A stretch of 64,000 nucleotides of DNA from Arctopsyche grandis (lineage: Eukaryota > Arthropoda > Insecta > Trichoptera > Hydropsychidae). The translations under genes were made by a program, and so were the position numbers. This document shows, piece by piece, positions 25,734 through 39,300 of the stretch. The notes under the pieces were generated by a model that did not search any database, was not told where the DNA came from, and saw only the letters and a program-made list of their open reading frames with translations. Each line of letters begins with the position of its first letter. The stretch's first letter is position 1. The stretch is taken from the NCBI RefSeq assembly GCF_051622035.1, contig NC_135359.1, forward strand, positions 31,463,501-31,527,500, given 5' to 3'.

Positions 25734-26043
25734 GGTTGTGGCTATTTGCAGGTACTATATCTGCGACAGGCGCAAAGCCTTCTGCGCATGCGTGTAAACT
25801 GTCACTGTCAGCGTGTTTACTGATAAAATTTTGTTTTAAACCTCTTAAAATTTAGTTCGAACTCGTAAAGTGACGTAGTATGAACGATTGATTAAATATA
25901 TAAGATTAAAATAATGAACGATTGATTAAACAAGTCTAGCATACATTAAATGTAAGAAATTATAATCGGATTATAAATTCACACGCATGCGCAGAAGGCT
26001 TTGCACCTGTCGCAGATATAGTACCTACAAATAGCCACAACCT
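25734..26043. mobile_element. MITE with 62-bp inverted ends and 8-bp target repeat
   Basis: The arms GGTTGTGGCTATTTGCAGGT... and their inverted partners (25985-26042) differ at very few bases. AATATAAT lies on both sides (25726-25733, 26044-26051). An 8-bp duplication suggests the hAT superfamily, but the low-complexity target weakens this. Confidence 0.65.
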
Positions 26044-27314
26044 AATATAATACGTATATATAATAATGATATACGAGAATGCGTATGAAAAAATAGTCAT
26101 GGCAATAGTAATCCTAAAAAATATATATAAATATGTATATATACGTTTAATATCAATAGCTTACACCTATAAAGGCATTTAGTAAGCTGATTGGAATAAG
26201 ACTAGAGATCAAGTAATTTAAATATAAATTTATACATTTCCCTCTATCTCTTTCTCTCACTCGGCTGTTTTGTATTTTTTTTTTTTTGTATTTACTTAAA
26301 TAGCGCAGATTTTGTGTTAACATTGAAATAGACTAACAACTCCTTATTTAAACAACAGTGGTTTCTGGAAGTAAACTGATAATAAAGACGTACCGATGAG
26401 TCGAAAGACAAAAACATCACTTCACAGAACTGAATATAAATAAATGTGAGACTAAAATATTGTCATGTGACACAATCACCAGTAAAATAAATAAAAATGT
26501 AAAATGTAAAAATTTATATAAATAAGAATATATTGCACAAAAGTATTAAACAGTACAAATTAAAAAAAAAAAAGTATACTTAGTAAAAAAATTCATACGT
26601 GGAATGATGTAAATTTTAGGTAAAATCAAAAAACTCAAAAAAGAGGTTTGTAAAAAGGAACTATCGGCAAAGTATGCCGATATTTTCACCGCGACGTACA
26701 TATGAAAAATTCAACGTGATTCAAGTTTAATTTTGGTCAATGCATTGAGCAGTCGTCAATATGTACTATTATATAAAATACATAATCTAATTTGTAAAAA
26801 TACTTGATTATTTAAAATTGCATCCACGATCGATCGGTATAAAAAAAGTCTTTCATAATAAATAATTAAAATAAATTTATAATATATAAATATCGACGTA
26901 CAAATGCGTGTAAAAAATACTACACAAAACCAACTACGATTTTGGCAATTAATTATCACAATTCGGTCATGACATGAAAATCAGAAAACATTAAAAACTA
27001 CAACCTAAGTAAATTTAGAAAACCATAGGAATGAATACACGTAATAAAACGAAAAAAAAAAAATGGCATACTGCGAGACTTGATGTAAAGTTGATGATTA
27101 TCTAAATCTACATACATACATATATATATACCTTACGATATAAAATATTAGTTAGATGTCCACTACCAAAGAAGATTAGCATATTTTGGTAGCCGTATAT
27201 ATATATATATAAAACTTATATAGTATATAAAAAGGGTTCTAAAGCTGTATCTGCATATATTATTATTATTGTTATTGATAAGGGGTTCCTAAAATGTGTA
27301 TATATCGTGAGCGT

Positions 27315-30300
27315 TCATTGATCCCATTCAGACTCGTCGACCCCCTCCATATTATCCTGCTCCAGCTTCAGGTTGATCTCCATTCTGGATGTGAGTGATC
27401 GTTGAATCTAAAACGAAAAATATAACATTGTAAACCAACGCGAATGCTGTATCAAATCAAGACCATTTTATATATGCAATAACCTCGTCTTGTTTAGTCT
27501 TGGTGATTCCAGCGATGTCCGGATTCCAGCCCAGCCTGTTATAAGGCTGATTACCGGAGACGGCCGGAGTTATCGCTTTAACGGGAGGCGTATTAGTAGC
27601 CGGAGATTGCAAACTTGGATTCGTCGACGCCGATACTACAAACAAAATAAATTTCAATACATAAAAAAAAATCGGATGTGACCAACCCATGTATTTGAGG
27701 AATATAAGGTCACAAAACAAAATTCGATAATTAAACATACATAACCGTTAACACATATCGGTTATGAGAGCGTTTTCGATACAAATTGAGCGCAAATGTA
27801 AGGAAACTTACACAAGACAAAAGTTCAACGTCCGGTTGTCGGATTTTGTTCGAAATTTTTTTATTACTTAAAATCACTATAATTATTATACACATTAAAT
27901 ATCAAGAAAATGAAAATAATTTAAAAGGTCAAAATAAAATAATGAAATATTGTTTTAAAAAAAAATACTACTTCCGGTTCACGAATTCTGACCAAAACCT
28001 TATCAGCTCTAAGTTACTACATAAAGAATACAAATATAAATTTTCAGCTTGATACGTTCAGGGGTGTGGACAGAATCGTGGTCACAATATTTTTGACCTT
28101 TATAAGAGGAAAAAATCCCACTTCCGGTTTATTAAATTTAGTGGTTTATTTTTATTTTCATCACGTCGATACAAGAATTATACTTGAATTTTTTCGTGAA
28201 GAACACACATGTTTAAGGGGTCGAAAAAAATAATGGAAGAAAAATCGAACAAGAGTTAACTACCACTTCCAGTTGAGGGATGATTACCAAATTTTATATA
28301 TAACTTGTTATTACGCTTAAACTTCTAGATATGAAATTTCAGTTCAATAAACTAAAAGGTTTCTGGGAAAAACATAAAAAAACCTCGATTCTCTAGAGTA
28401 AAAGTACTACTTCCGGTTCAGGTAAAAATATTAGGGTATAAAATTTATAATTTCTATTACATATAAAAAAAATTCAGTCTGATTCGGTTAGCGTCTTGGG
28501 AGATAATTAAATTCAAAAACTTAAAAAAAAGAGGACCTTATAAGGGGAGGTACTATTTCCGGTCAACTAAAAAATTTACGTCATATTGATAAGAATTTCA
28601 GTAACCGATACTAAGTTTCAGTTCGATAGGACTATCGGTGCTCAAAATATCACCAAAATACACACACACATTTTTTCCAGACCATGAAAACGTGATCAGT
28701 GATCGATTCTGAGTACAAATCAGTCAAAATCTCGAGTTCGAATTTTCGCATGATCACAAAACCTCCTCTATTGTTACTACGTACATAGATAAAAATAAAA
28801 ATCGAATAAATTACACTTACGAGTATCCATTCCTGGCGGTCGAAGCGACAGTAATTTCGGGGTACGGTCTATTCCTTTGAACCATTCCGTCGAGGTCACA
28901 GCAGGCTCCCAGTTGACTAGAGTAGGTGGGAAAAGATCGTCTTGGAAGAGTTCGCTCTGAAATTATTTTAAATTATTGCATTCATTGTACAAAAAGAAAT
29001 ACCACGTATTGCAAATATTATGCCTACTTTAATCCTAGGCACTGTGAAACTTAATGGTTCTATCGTTGTATTGGTGAGTCGTAAGGCTTTGGCGAATTCA
29101 ACTTTGTCGACGGCACACTGATTCTTCGGCAGGAAAGACAATCCTTGATGCAGCGACGAGCTGCGATGATGAGACAGAGGGCAAAGATGCGGAGCTTCGT
29201 TTGTCACTTCGAAACAATATATCGTAGAATCACCCTGCACGAAATCAACAAACTTTAGCAAAACAAAAACCAATCCTTATCCAACGGAATACTAAAAAAC
29301 AACGGAGACGCATACTCTTCCAGTGAGGAACAACGTCGAACTATCCTCATCGTAATACGGGATCAAAATTGCCGGGGAAACATCTAGGCCGACTGTGTTA
29401 AGTGGGGCAGACAAGTCGGTAGCACTGAAGACCATCAATTGCCTTTCCGATACTCTGAAATAAACGATGAAAATATTATCTTAACAAAAGTGACATTTAT
29501 ATATTAATTTTGATTTTTAAATGCTTTTTATTACGACTAAACTATGTTCACAATACATCTTATATCTATTTTATAATAGCTACTGATCTACTGATCATTT
29601 TCTATTTTACAATTTTAATTTAATTTTGTTAGTAATCATATAGTATTATATTATTATAATGTTAATGTACAGCATAATAGGACAAAGAGCTCAAAAACCT
29701 ATTTACAATTCTTATAAATGCTCATAATACATCTAATACATAACATTAACCCTTTGCCCACGGCAATTAATATAGCGAACAAGCCCTGTACGCGGCACCT
29801 TTTTCGCGAATTTGGCAATCGAGTTTTCGACCTTAAATACAGATTTTAATATTTACTCAAGTAACCAGATATGTTAATTAACACATAAAGTATTATTTTA
29901 AACAATAAAATACATAATATATCTCGTAGTCTTGGCTTAATTGTCAAATAATCATTCTTCATACAATTGAGACGTATCGTCGCCATTGTTCAACAGACGT
30001 GACATAAACGAGGTTTCAGTATGGTTCCACAAAAAATTAATTTTGACTGGTATATATTCATTTTAAGCAAATTGAATAGATGGCATTCAACTCTCAGTAA
30101 TATATTCAACCAATTTTGAACCTTAAAACAGTTGAAATAGGCGCATATAAGGCTCAAAATCCCGTGCAAAGTTCAGAAATTCTATGGAAGACAGCCGCGC
30201 TACAGACTTGTCGCGCAAAGCTTCCATAGGAGACGGCCGCGGGCAAACGGTTAATTAAAGACTGTGTTTTATATATTAATTAAGTTTTATATATTAATTA

Positions 30301-33300
30301 AGTTTTATATATTAATTAAGTTTTATATATTAATTAAGTTTTATATATTAATCTGTGTTTTATATATTAATTAAATGGCAACTTACTTATCAAATCCAGT
30401 GACAACTATATGAGATCCGTTTAAAGCCCAAACAATACGAGCTCCTCTACTTCCGACAGGTCCTTTGCCTTCACGTATAGGAACATCAGACGACCTCGGT
30501 TTATACACCTACAAAAAATCCACCGTAAAATATATCGATAGTTTCAAAAGCAGCAGTCAACACCGAAAGCATCGACTTACCCTAATCAATCCATCCTTGC
30601 TGACTGTGGCCAATAATACACCGCACGGCGACCATGCCAATGCGAATATCTGATCCTTGTGACCAGTCAACAAAATCTTCTCCTTGCAATCATCGTCGAT
30701 GGTCACCAAATCCCAGATCTTAACGGTGAGATCGTGCGCAGCGGTGACGAGCACATCGGAAGCCCGCGGATGAAACTTCAGCAGGTAGATCTTATCGGAG
30801 TGTGCGGCCAGCATACGCGCCGGCGAATTCGTCGGCTCCGACAGACCTGCCACAAAACAATCACAAACATGAGAATAGCCACTACTAAAATTACAATTAT
30901 ACAAGTGCATTTATATTCAAACCTTCTTCGGGTATGATCCACTCTCGTACGATACCGTCGTCGCACGCTACCATCAGTCGTGCATCGTTGAAGGGATCCC
31001 ATTGCCAATCGCACAAAGCGTTCGGATGCAACAGAGACGGTGTGACTCCGTCGGGAAGACGACCGCAAGTCTTCAGCTCGAGGACAGCGACGCGTCCACC
31101 ACCACCACCAAGCGGGACGGCCATTCGATGAGGATTAGCTGAATATTACATACACTCTTCAATTATGACTGACTGTCCCGAATACCTCAATAGTGAAAAT
31201 CAACTGTGAAATTACCGTGAAAACCGTCACATTCTCCAGATATTTGACGGCTGACATTCTTGATGTTTTCGACATGTGTAGACTTGTGACCGGGTGTGCC
31301 TTTCAAATGCCGGAACTTCGAAACACGACCTGATGAAAGCATTATATGTAATACATAGGCGAGAATTAGGATCGAAATACCAATATATCAGATAGATATA
31401 TTGGTATTTCGATCATATTGTTACGTACACCGCCGAGTAAGTGCAATCGGATTAGGCCGAATAGCATCCCAGAGACTGTTTGACCGTTATAATTGGTTTC
31501 AAGGATTGTCTCCAGACTAAGTGCAAGTAGGCTAAACAATGGCCACCGAATTGGCGTAGTAAGCGGCACCCGGTCCCTTCTCAGAAGTGATCGATGGCGT
31601 GGGACTGAGTGTAATGGGAATACATATCCGGGTAAATGCCTAAACAATGGGGAAGTAACCGGACGTCGCAGATGCCCTGAGCGACCTGTCCGTTATAAGG
31701 CGGTACTTAGGCGATATCGAGACATTCTGGACAGAGCACTGGCAGTGCATGTATCTCCTTAATCACCAATAAATGCTGTGAAACGACTTTGACCTTTTAC
31801 TTGGATCCTCCACCCACCCCTACGCAACAATATCATATATATAATATCGCTATTCTGTCTGTATAAGTGTCTGTCTGTCATATATTAACCAGCAGCGTGG
31901 TCTAGTGGTGAATGTTGAATCATTTCGTACTTGATGTTACGAGTTCGATTCACCGCTAAGTCTCGCTGTGGGCCAGACCTTGATTTGTCTAGGTCGATCG
32001 TTTCTTATCAGAATTTGCCAATTTTTCTGATTTTCATTGAAACGATTCCTGTAAAATTGGCGTTTCCTTCCCAATTTTCTGTTGCGAACCTTTAGTTATT
32101 GTTATATCTTAGGTTTCGCCATATTGCTCACCATAGATGTCTCTGCGATTGTTTATCGAATATAAAAATTCGTATTGTTACATGAAAGTTATTCATCGTT
32201 ATTTATCCTATGAATACGATGTTTGTAATATATGTATACTGACCATAGATGTCAGATATTTAGATTTACATGTATCTATGTAATAATTATGTGGACCAGG
32301 AAGGCGCATTTGGGGTTTACCTGTTAAGCCTTCCTGGTATATTTGTATATATGTATGTGAAAATATGTATGTAAATAAAATAAATAAAATATATGCCAGC
32401 CACTAGTCTACCCTCCTGGCTTATAGAACATTCTACATATATAGTACTTCCACCCCTTTTTTCTGGCTTAAATTAAAAATAGTAAATTTTAAGCGTTGGA
32501 AAAATTTATAACTTTTAATCATATCATCATCTATATAATATCGCTATTCTGTCTGTCTGTCTGAGATAACGCTCGCCGTACTATACTGAGATTTCGATTC
32601 CACATACATGCATATGTATGTCACAGCTAAACCACTGCCAAAACGTATATACGAATACAATAACAAAATAAAAAAAAACTTCTATGTATACTAATGGCTA
32701 CGAATGTTTCCTCTTAAAGCATCGTAGAAGTCTCAGTCGGAGTGCTATACTGAGATCACGTGTGGTTAGGTCTTTTTTCAATTTCAAGAATGTAACTCTT
32801 GCTTGCTCCACTCTAACGCGAATTTCCTTTCCACTTTCACACGTTTCACTCAGATAGCACCCAAGATATCTAAAACCATCCACTCTCTCCACGACGCTGC
32901 TATTGATCTGTAAATGAGAACTGACCGTATTGTGCGCCGACTTGCTGAATATCATCCATTTGGTCTTTTTTGTATTCAGCTTCAACCCCGCCCTATAGCT
33001 ATGCACAACAACTGCGTCCAGTGTTGCCTGTAAGTCGTTGAAGTTCGTGGTCAGTAGTACTGTATCATCCGCGTACCGAATGTTATTAATTACTGTGCCA
33101 TTTGACATAAATATTAGTACCGTTTATTACCTATTTAATAATTAAGCAATTACTAAAGAAAAACAAGGTAAGCAAGTGCTATCAAACAAAATATATATTC
33201 GGAATTTGAATTTTAAAAAAAGGCTTTAATTAAATCTATTAAAACAAAATATAATTTTTATAATGTATATTCAACCATTTTTTCGACAAACTTTCAACAC

Positions 33301-36300
33301 AGCATACTATGTAATATAATAAATATTTGGGACGTTTTTTGAAATAGAACTGAAGATAATTCGGATATGACGGTAAAAAATTGAGACACATATCTATCAT
33401 ATATGTATATTATAATATATTCATGTTTATGTATATATCGTGCAGACCAATGCTGAGAAGACAGATAAACCTTCCAGAAAGAGGACTCTCAATGATATGG
33501 AAACCAATGATGAACCCAAAAAATCATATTTGAAAAAATTACTAGCCAGAAAATATAAAAAATTAATGGAATCGGAATTGACGTGTCCGATTTGCACAGA
33601 AATTTATATGCAATGCACCACTCTATACTGTGGCCATTCGTTTTGCCATTACTGTTTAGAAAAGTGGAAGAAACACAAGCTACAATGTCCAACGTGCAGG
33701 TAAAATTAATCGTAAATTTTCATATGTGATTAAATGTAATATGTAAAAGAAAGAGGACTAAACCGAAGCCCGACACTTTATATACGTGCAACTTTTATTG
33801 CAGGACGAATATAACTTCACAGCGTTCAAATTATGCAATAAATTCTTTAATAACAAAAATGATTTCAAAATTAGACCGAGACACGAGAAGAGATAGAACC
33901 TTCGAGTATCAACGACGCAGTGAGTTTTGAACACTTATAATCGCAGATGCCATATTACTCGACTTTTTAGTACATATGTGGAGGTAATTTGAGGCAATTT
34001 GCAAGACTAGCTTTCCACTCAAACAATAAATCCTTATCCGAGCAGGTACTCGTACTACCCGAATACTTAAAAAGTCGAGTAATTTGACATCCCTATTTAT
34101 GAATAATTATATTATCGTATATGTATGTAATGGGTTTGGTGCAAACGATCAACAAGCGCCAGATAGACTGAACCACAAAATAACTGGATGGCTGCTTTAA
34201 ACGCAATTCTCGACTTCACAAATGATAGATTGCACATCAGATGACGAGTAACCTTTCGATGTGCACAGATGCAATTATTAAATTGGTAATTATTAAAATT
34301 GAGTTGGATCTTTCTGGCGAGTTTAATAAGACAAAATTCGGAACTAAAGTATCAGAAGCACAGAACGTATACAGGGTAAGTGTATGTCGGGACTTTGGGT
34401 AGATTTCGCTTAGTGTAAGTGCGAGCAGTGCGCACGCATAAGGTACACGTGTCGTTATCTGTGGTTCTGTCTGTCTGGCGCTTGTCGATCGTTTGCACCG
34501 CATCGCTATATAATATCGCTATTCTGTGTCCGTGTGTCTGTCTGAGATAACACTCGCTGTACTATCAGTGCCGGTTTTTTACCTTTTTTTACATACCGCC
34601 TTTACGTTTCACTTACGATTACAATTCAGGAAAAAGTTTGCCTCTTATCCGATCGTTTTCGTACTTTGCCATATTGCTCAGTTTGGTCATCAATATAAGT
34701 TAATGGACCCTCTGCAATTACGATAGAGATAAAATATCGTATAAGAAGCATTTCAGGTCCGAAGATTTTTAATCTCGGTGACAGTTGGTAGTCATGAATT
34801 TCATATTAAAAAATTAAATATAAATATATTTTAAAGGTATATGCAAAAAAATTCGACGGCTTGCGGATTGAACACAGGACCGACACATTTCTTTTAATTT
34901 TGTTTTATTTAATAACCCATGCAATGATATTTATAGTATAAATCTAATACTAAGAAATAAATTTTATTATTTGAGCTCCGTAATAAAATTCAAATAATAT
35001 AACCCTTGCAATATTTTGTACATACATACATACTATTTTTTTATTTATTTGATGGTCTAAATAGAGAATATTTGAGATAAAATTTTCAATTGATGTTGTT
35101 TTGAAATTGATTATAGATGAACTGCTACAAAAGAAAAGAAAAAGAACGAACCCTCAATAAACACATGAAACGATGATCAAAGTGAAGCTTGCATTCATAA
35201 ATTTTTTGTTAAATTTGTATTATATATATATATATTTGTAACGAGTGTTATTATTAGTATTTGAACATAATCATTTAATAAAATAATTTAATTTATTGAC
35301 AATATCAACTTAGCAACGTATTTGAATTTAGACAATTTCATGGTAGTGGCCTATGTCCGAATACGGATTATAAGAAGAATGATTTTAAAAAAGATTGAAT
35401 ACAAATAAAGTAAATAGAATCACATTGTGTGTAATAGAGTTAACAATTGATCGCTGAAATGTAGCGGTAATCACTAGCTTTCCAGATTAATTAGAAATTT
35501 GTAGTTAGACTACACTTCTTAGCAAAAAGACATTGAACAAATAATAAATAGGTGCCGAGTGGAAACAAAGTATACATATATGAATACTACATAATTCTTA
35601 CAACCATTATATCTACATATACATATATTTATATTAATAAAAACAAACTATTGCACATAAAAATCAAACAATAATATGTACATACCAAACACAGTCGAAG
35701 TCCTTTTAGTAGAAGGATTCGGAATAGAAGTCCTCTTTTCTTCTGGCTCTGGACTTCTTCGAGACTTCAACGAATCACGACGTCTACAATACAATCAATC
35801 ATTCAAAACACATTCCAATAATAAATGATTAATTTATATATTATACATTTGCCGAGAAAAAATACCTGATTGGTGTCGGCGACGATTGATTGGCTTCGAC
35901 AGCTGCGGCCGTAGCCGCTATCATACCAGTGGACGCTGTCTCTTGAACGCTGACACTGCGTCCTTCATACATTCGCCTACGTTCTGCTATACTGCTACGT
36001 TGATTACCAGCTCGTTCAAATTTTCCAATGGCATCGTCGAAAGTGTCATCGGTGACACACGTATCAGCACCTTCTTTGGAATTTGGCCTACGAATTTTAA
36101 ATGATTAACACAAACTCTTTACACAATTTGACATTACAATAATACACAAGATATATACAAAATAGCATACTTGACTTCGAATAATCGCCTCCTTTCAGCT
36201 GTGCTCGGCGTCTTTGGTTTGTAGCCCGAATCGGAAGAATTTGGTTCTTCTTCAATGCTTGAATCCGACTTGCCGTTTTGATAGTCGTTTTCTATATTGA

Positions 36301-39300
36301 CAATATTCAATTAACGTAAAATTTAGTAATGTCTAATCAATCAAATTCAACTAAAAAGTTGATTTTAAATGATTTCATTAAATTATATGACGTGTATTTA
36401 TACCTTTCAATGGATTTGCTTCAACGTCACTCGTAGGAGACTTGTCATCATTGAAATTTTCAATGTTTGACATTTCTTTTTGGGAGTTATCGTCAGAATT
36501 ACCTAAAAATTGAAATGTTAAAATATAACATACATATGTATGATTCAATTTGAAAAAATAATTGGACATGTTTCACAATACCTTTGGAAGGACTAGATTT
36601 CTGCTTCACTGGAGACATATTTTCTTTGTCGGGAGAACCTCCATTGTTGTATTGCAAAGGCGGACTCTGACTCTCTTGAGATCCATTACCAGATTGAGTG
36701 ACAGGCGCAGACGGTACGCTGAACACCTTATCGAATGAAAACTCTTGACTGTTCTGCGATGAAGAGAAAGGCTTCGGCCCGAGACGAGGCTAAAATCACA
36801 TACAAATACGATAAAAATGCCATTTCGCAAACAGTAACCACACACAGACAAAACAAAATCAATCAAAACAATAAATAAATAAAACCAAGGAAATCATAAA
36901 AATATATTTGTGCCTAATACAAAAAAAAAAAAAAAATACAAAAAATAATGTGCAAATAATACACAGCAAACGTTTCAATCTTCGATACCTTGTATCCCGT
37001 AGGATTAGTCTGAGCGGTAGTTCTTGGTCTGGCAACAGGACGCGGTACTCCATTCACAACATTCACATTCGAATACGACTCTTCGCCGCTGCCGGCTTCG
37101 GAGATCGAAGACCGAGGCATCGGTTTGGGGACGGCGACAGACGAGTTGCCGTTCAACGATACAGATTCGGAAGCATTGTCATCGGCAGCAGTGGTAAAAC
37201 CATTAGTTTTGTGATTCGAATCATTTTCGTTTACATCATCGGCGATTGTTTGGCCCCCTTGATCGCTCTCGGGCAAGTCATTGCTGCAGTCCATCTGATC
37301 GAGAGTTTCATCGACTTGATTGTTTTGATTTTTTTCGTGATTGTCAACGATTTTAGGTTTGTCTTCTTTCTTTGGCTTTTCAATGCCTTTGACTAGATCT
37401 TTAACGTTGACAAACTCTATACGGGACAACTGTTCCGAGTCTTTAACAATGTCTGGTTGCTCGACAGGGGGTACTATTTTAGGTTGTGGCTTTATTAAGG
37501 CCGTCGGAGGTGAATTGATGGGTTTTGCGGACTTCGGAGTTGGATCTACCATCGCTTCGAGAATTTTTACATATTCCGATAGCGACCCTCGATGAACCTA
37601 AAATTTTAATCGCAATGAAAAATCCGCTCTTCTGATATTTTTTGGAATATTTTAAGACATTTTATGATTTTAATGTGAAATAATTTAGCAATATACCCTA
37701 ATAAGCATTTTGCAAGACAAAATTCTCACTATTGAGTGTGGAGTTATTTATTTTTTAGGCATCCCTTATACATTATTTCTAATTTGACAATATCTTTTAA
37801 CACACCAAACCAACCCATGCCAAATCGTACTAGAATTTATCATACAGATATACATATTATGAAAAATAAGTGAAATAATAAGTATAATACATAACATAAT
37901 ACTAAACACCTACCGTCTGGACAAACGCCAAAATTACACACACCGATTAATGACATCAAAACACAAAATCCAAACACACAGAAACAAAAATCTTCAATAT
38001 GCAACAAAAAGAAGCTGAAAAAAAATCGGCATGTTAAATAAAATAATGAAATAAGGTGAAAAAATTAACTACACATGCATTCGAATATCGTATGTATCGG
38101 ATGTAAAAAAAAGCTTCGGAAATATTGATCTTTTTAAGTACCGATAATAATACTAAGCAACAAAATTCACATTCTTTACTTACCGAAGCGGAGACTAATC
38201 TCAATCTTTACCAAGTTTGACTCACTAAATTCGAATATGACAATGATTTCGTTGTTGTTTATACAAAGTAACTCAAAATTTAGGCGTGCTGTGTTTGTAT
38301 TTAGAATCAATCAGTCAGATGTTTTTCTATTGATTGTGATTTTTATAACATTAAAATACGTATAATTTATTATCTAGCGAGTCAAAAATAGTTTTTAGTA
38401 GAATCTATTGGGCCAGTTTTACATTCCACTACATTTACAAGGTTTGTTTTTCAATCTCAATATTTTTTATCTGAATGTACTAATTCGAGCGAGTAGGAAT
38501 CTCAATTCTTCATCTCGCTGTTGCATCATGCATACAGTCATCAACAATGGCATTTTTTAACTCAATTTAGAATCATTTACTCCTCAAATTAGTACATTTA
38601 GATAATATATTGATAATGAAAACGTATTGAAATATAAAACTGGCCCAATAGACACATAACCAGCAGAATAGACTAGTGGTTAGCATATAATGCTTTGAAC
38701 AAAGTGGTCACGGGTTCAAATCCCACTGTTTTCTGCTAGCCAGGTTGGTTTGTGACTCCAAGTCGAGCGTTTCCTATCAAAGTTTGCCAATTTATCTGAT
38801 TTTCATTGAAACGGTTCCAACAAATTGGCTACCTTACCCATTTTCTCGCAAATCTCGGGTTTTCAGCAATCTCGAATTTCACAAAATGCTGCAAATTTAC
38901 AAATTCAACCATAGATGTCTCTGTGGGTGTTAATTGATTTGTATTTACTTTGTATGATACTAACATTACTTGTATCAAGAGTACAATGTTTCTGACCAGG
39001 AAGGCGCATTGGGGATACCTGTTAAGCCTTCCGTGTATAAATTAAAAATAAAATAAAAAATTGATAGTTTGAGAAAAAAATTTCAAAAGCCAAATTATAT
39101 TTCATAAACGAGGGGAAAACAATAAAAAATCATAGCCATATTAGAACTCGATGGGTCAAACTTAGTAATGATTGATTAGTCTCTGCTCTGGTCATTTTTT
39201 TTTTTGTTGCTCAGTGTAATTAACACGTTCAAACCGGCGGCGTGTACCACCGGTGGCCACGCGGATAGTGCTATAGCAGACTATAATTTTACGGTTCCAC

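Larger units (their letters stand above)
23700..27314 (-). other. AT-rich DNA downstream of the coronin stop, likely long 3' UTR
   Basis: The coronin stop lies at 27315-27317, and this stretch is its minus-strand downstream side. No ORF shows a family match. Contents are an (AT)n run near 25129-25154, many A runs, and a MITE at 25734-26043. Several AATAAA-like strings on the minus strand could end the mRNA; I cannot choose among them. Confidence 0.4.

Noticed and set aside
28110-28795. Regularly spaced 'acttccggt' blocks as a possible CRISPR-like or satellite array
   Set aside because: Spacing is uneven, units are diverged, and the same blocks are dispersed at 1470, 15330 and 59290, so this is a dispersed transposable element family.
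31889-31965. tRNA-gene-like sequences here and at 38657, 47149, 54838 and 56019
   Set aside because: A- and B-box-like strings are present, but no full cloverleaf follows and each runs straight into the common SINE body.
36908-37396. 162-residue plus-strand ORF
   Set aside because: It is the antisense shadow of the large coronin linker exon 36989-37597.
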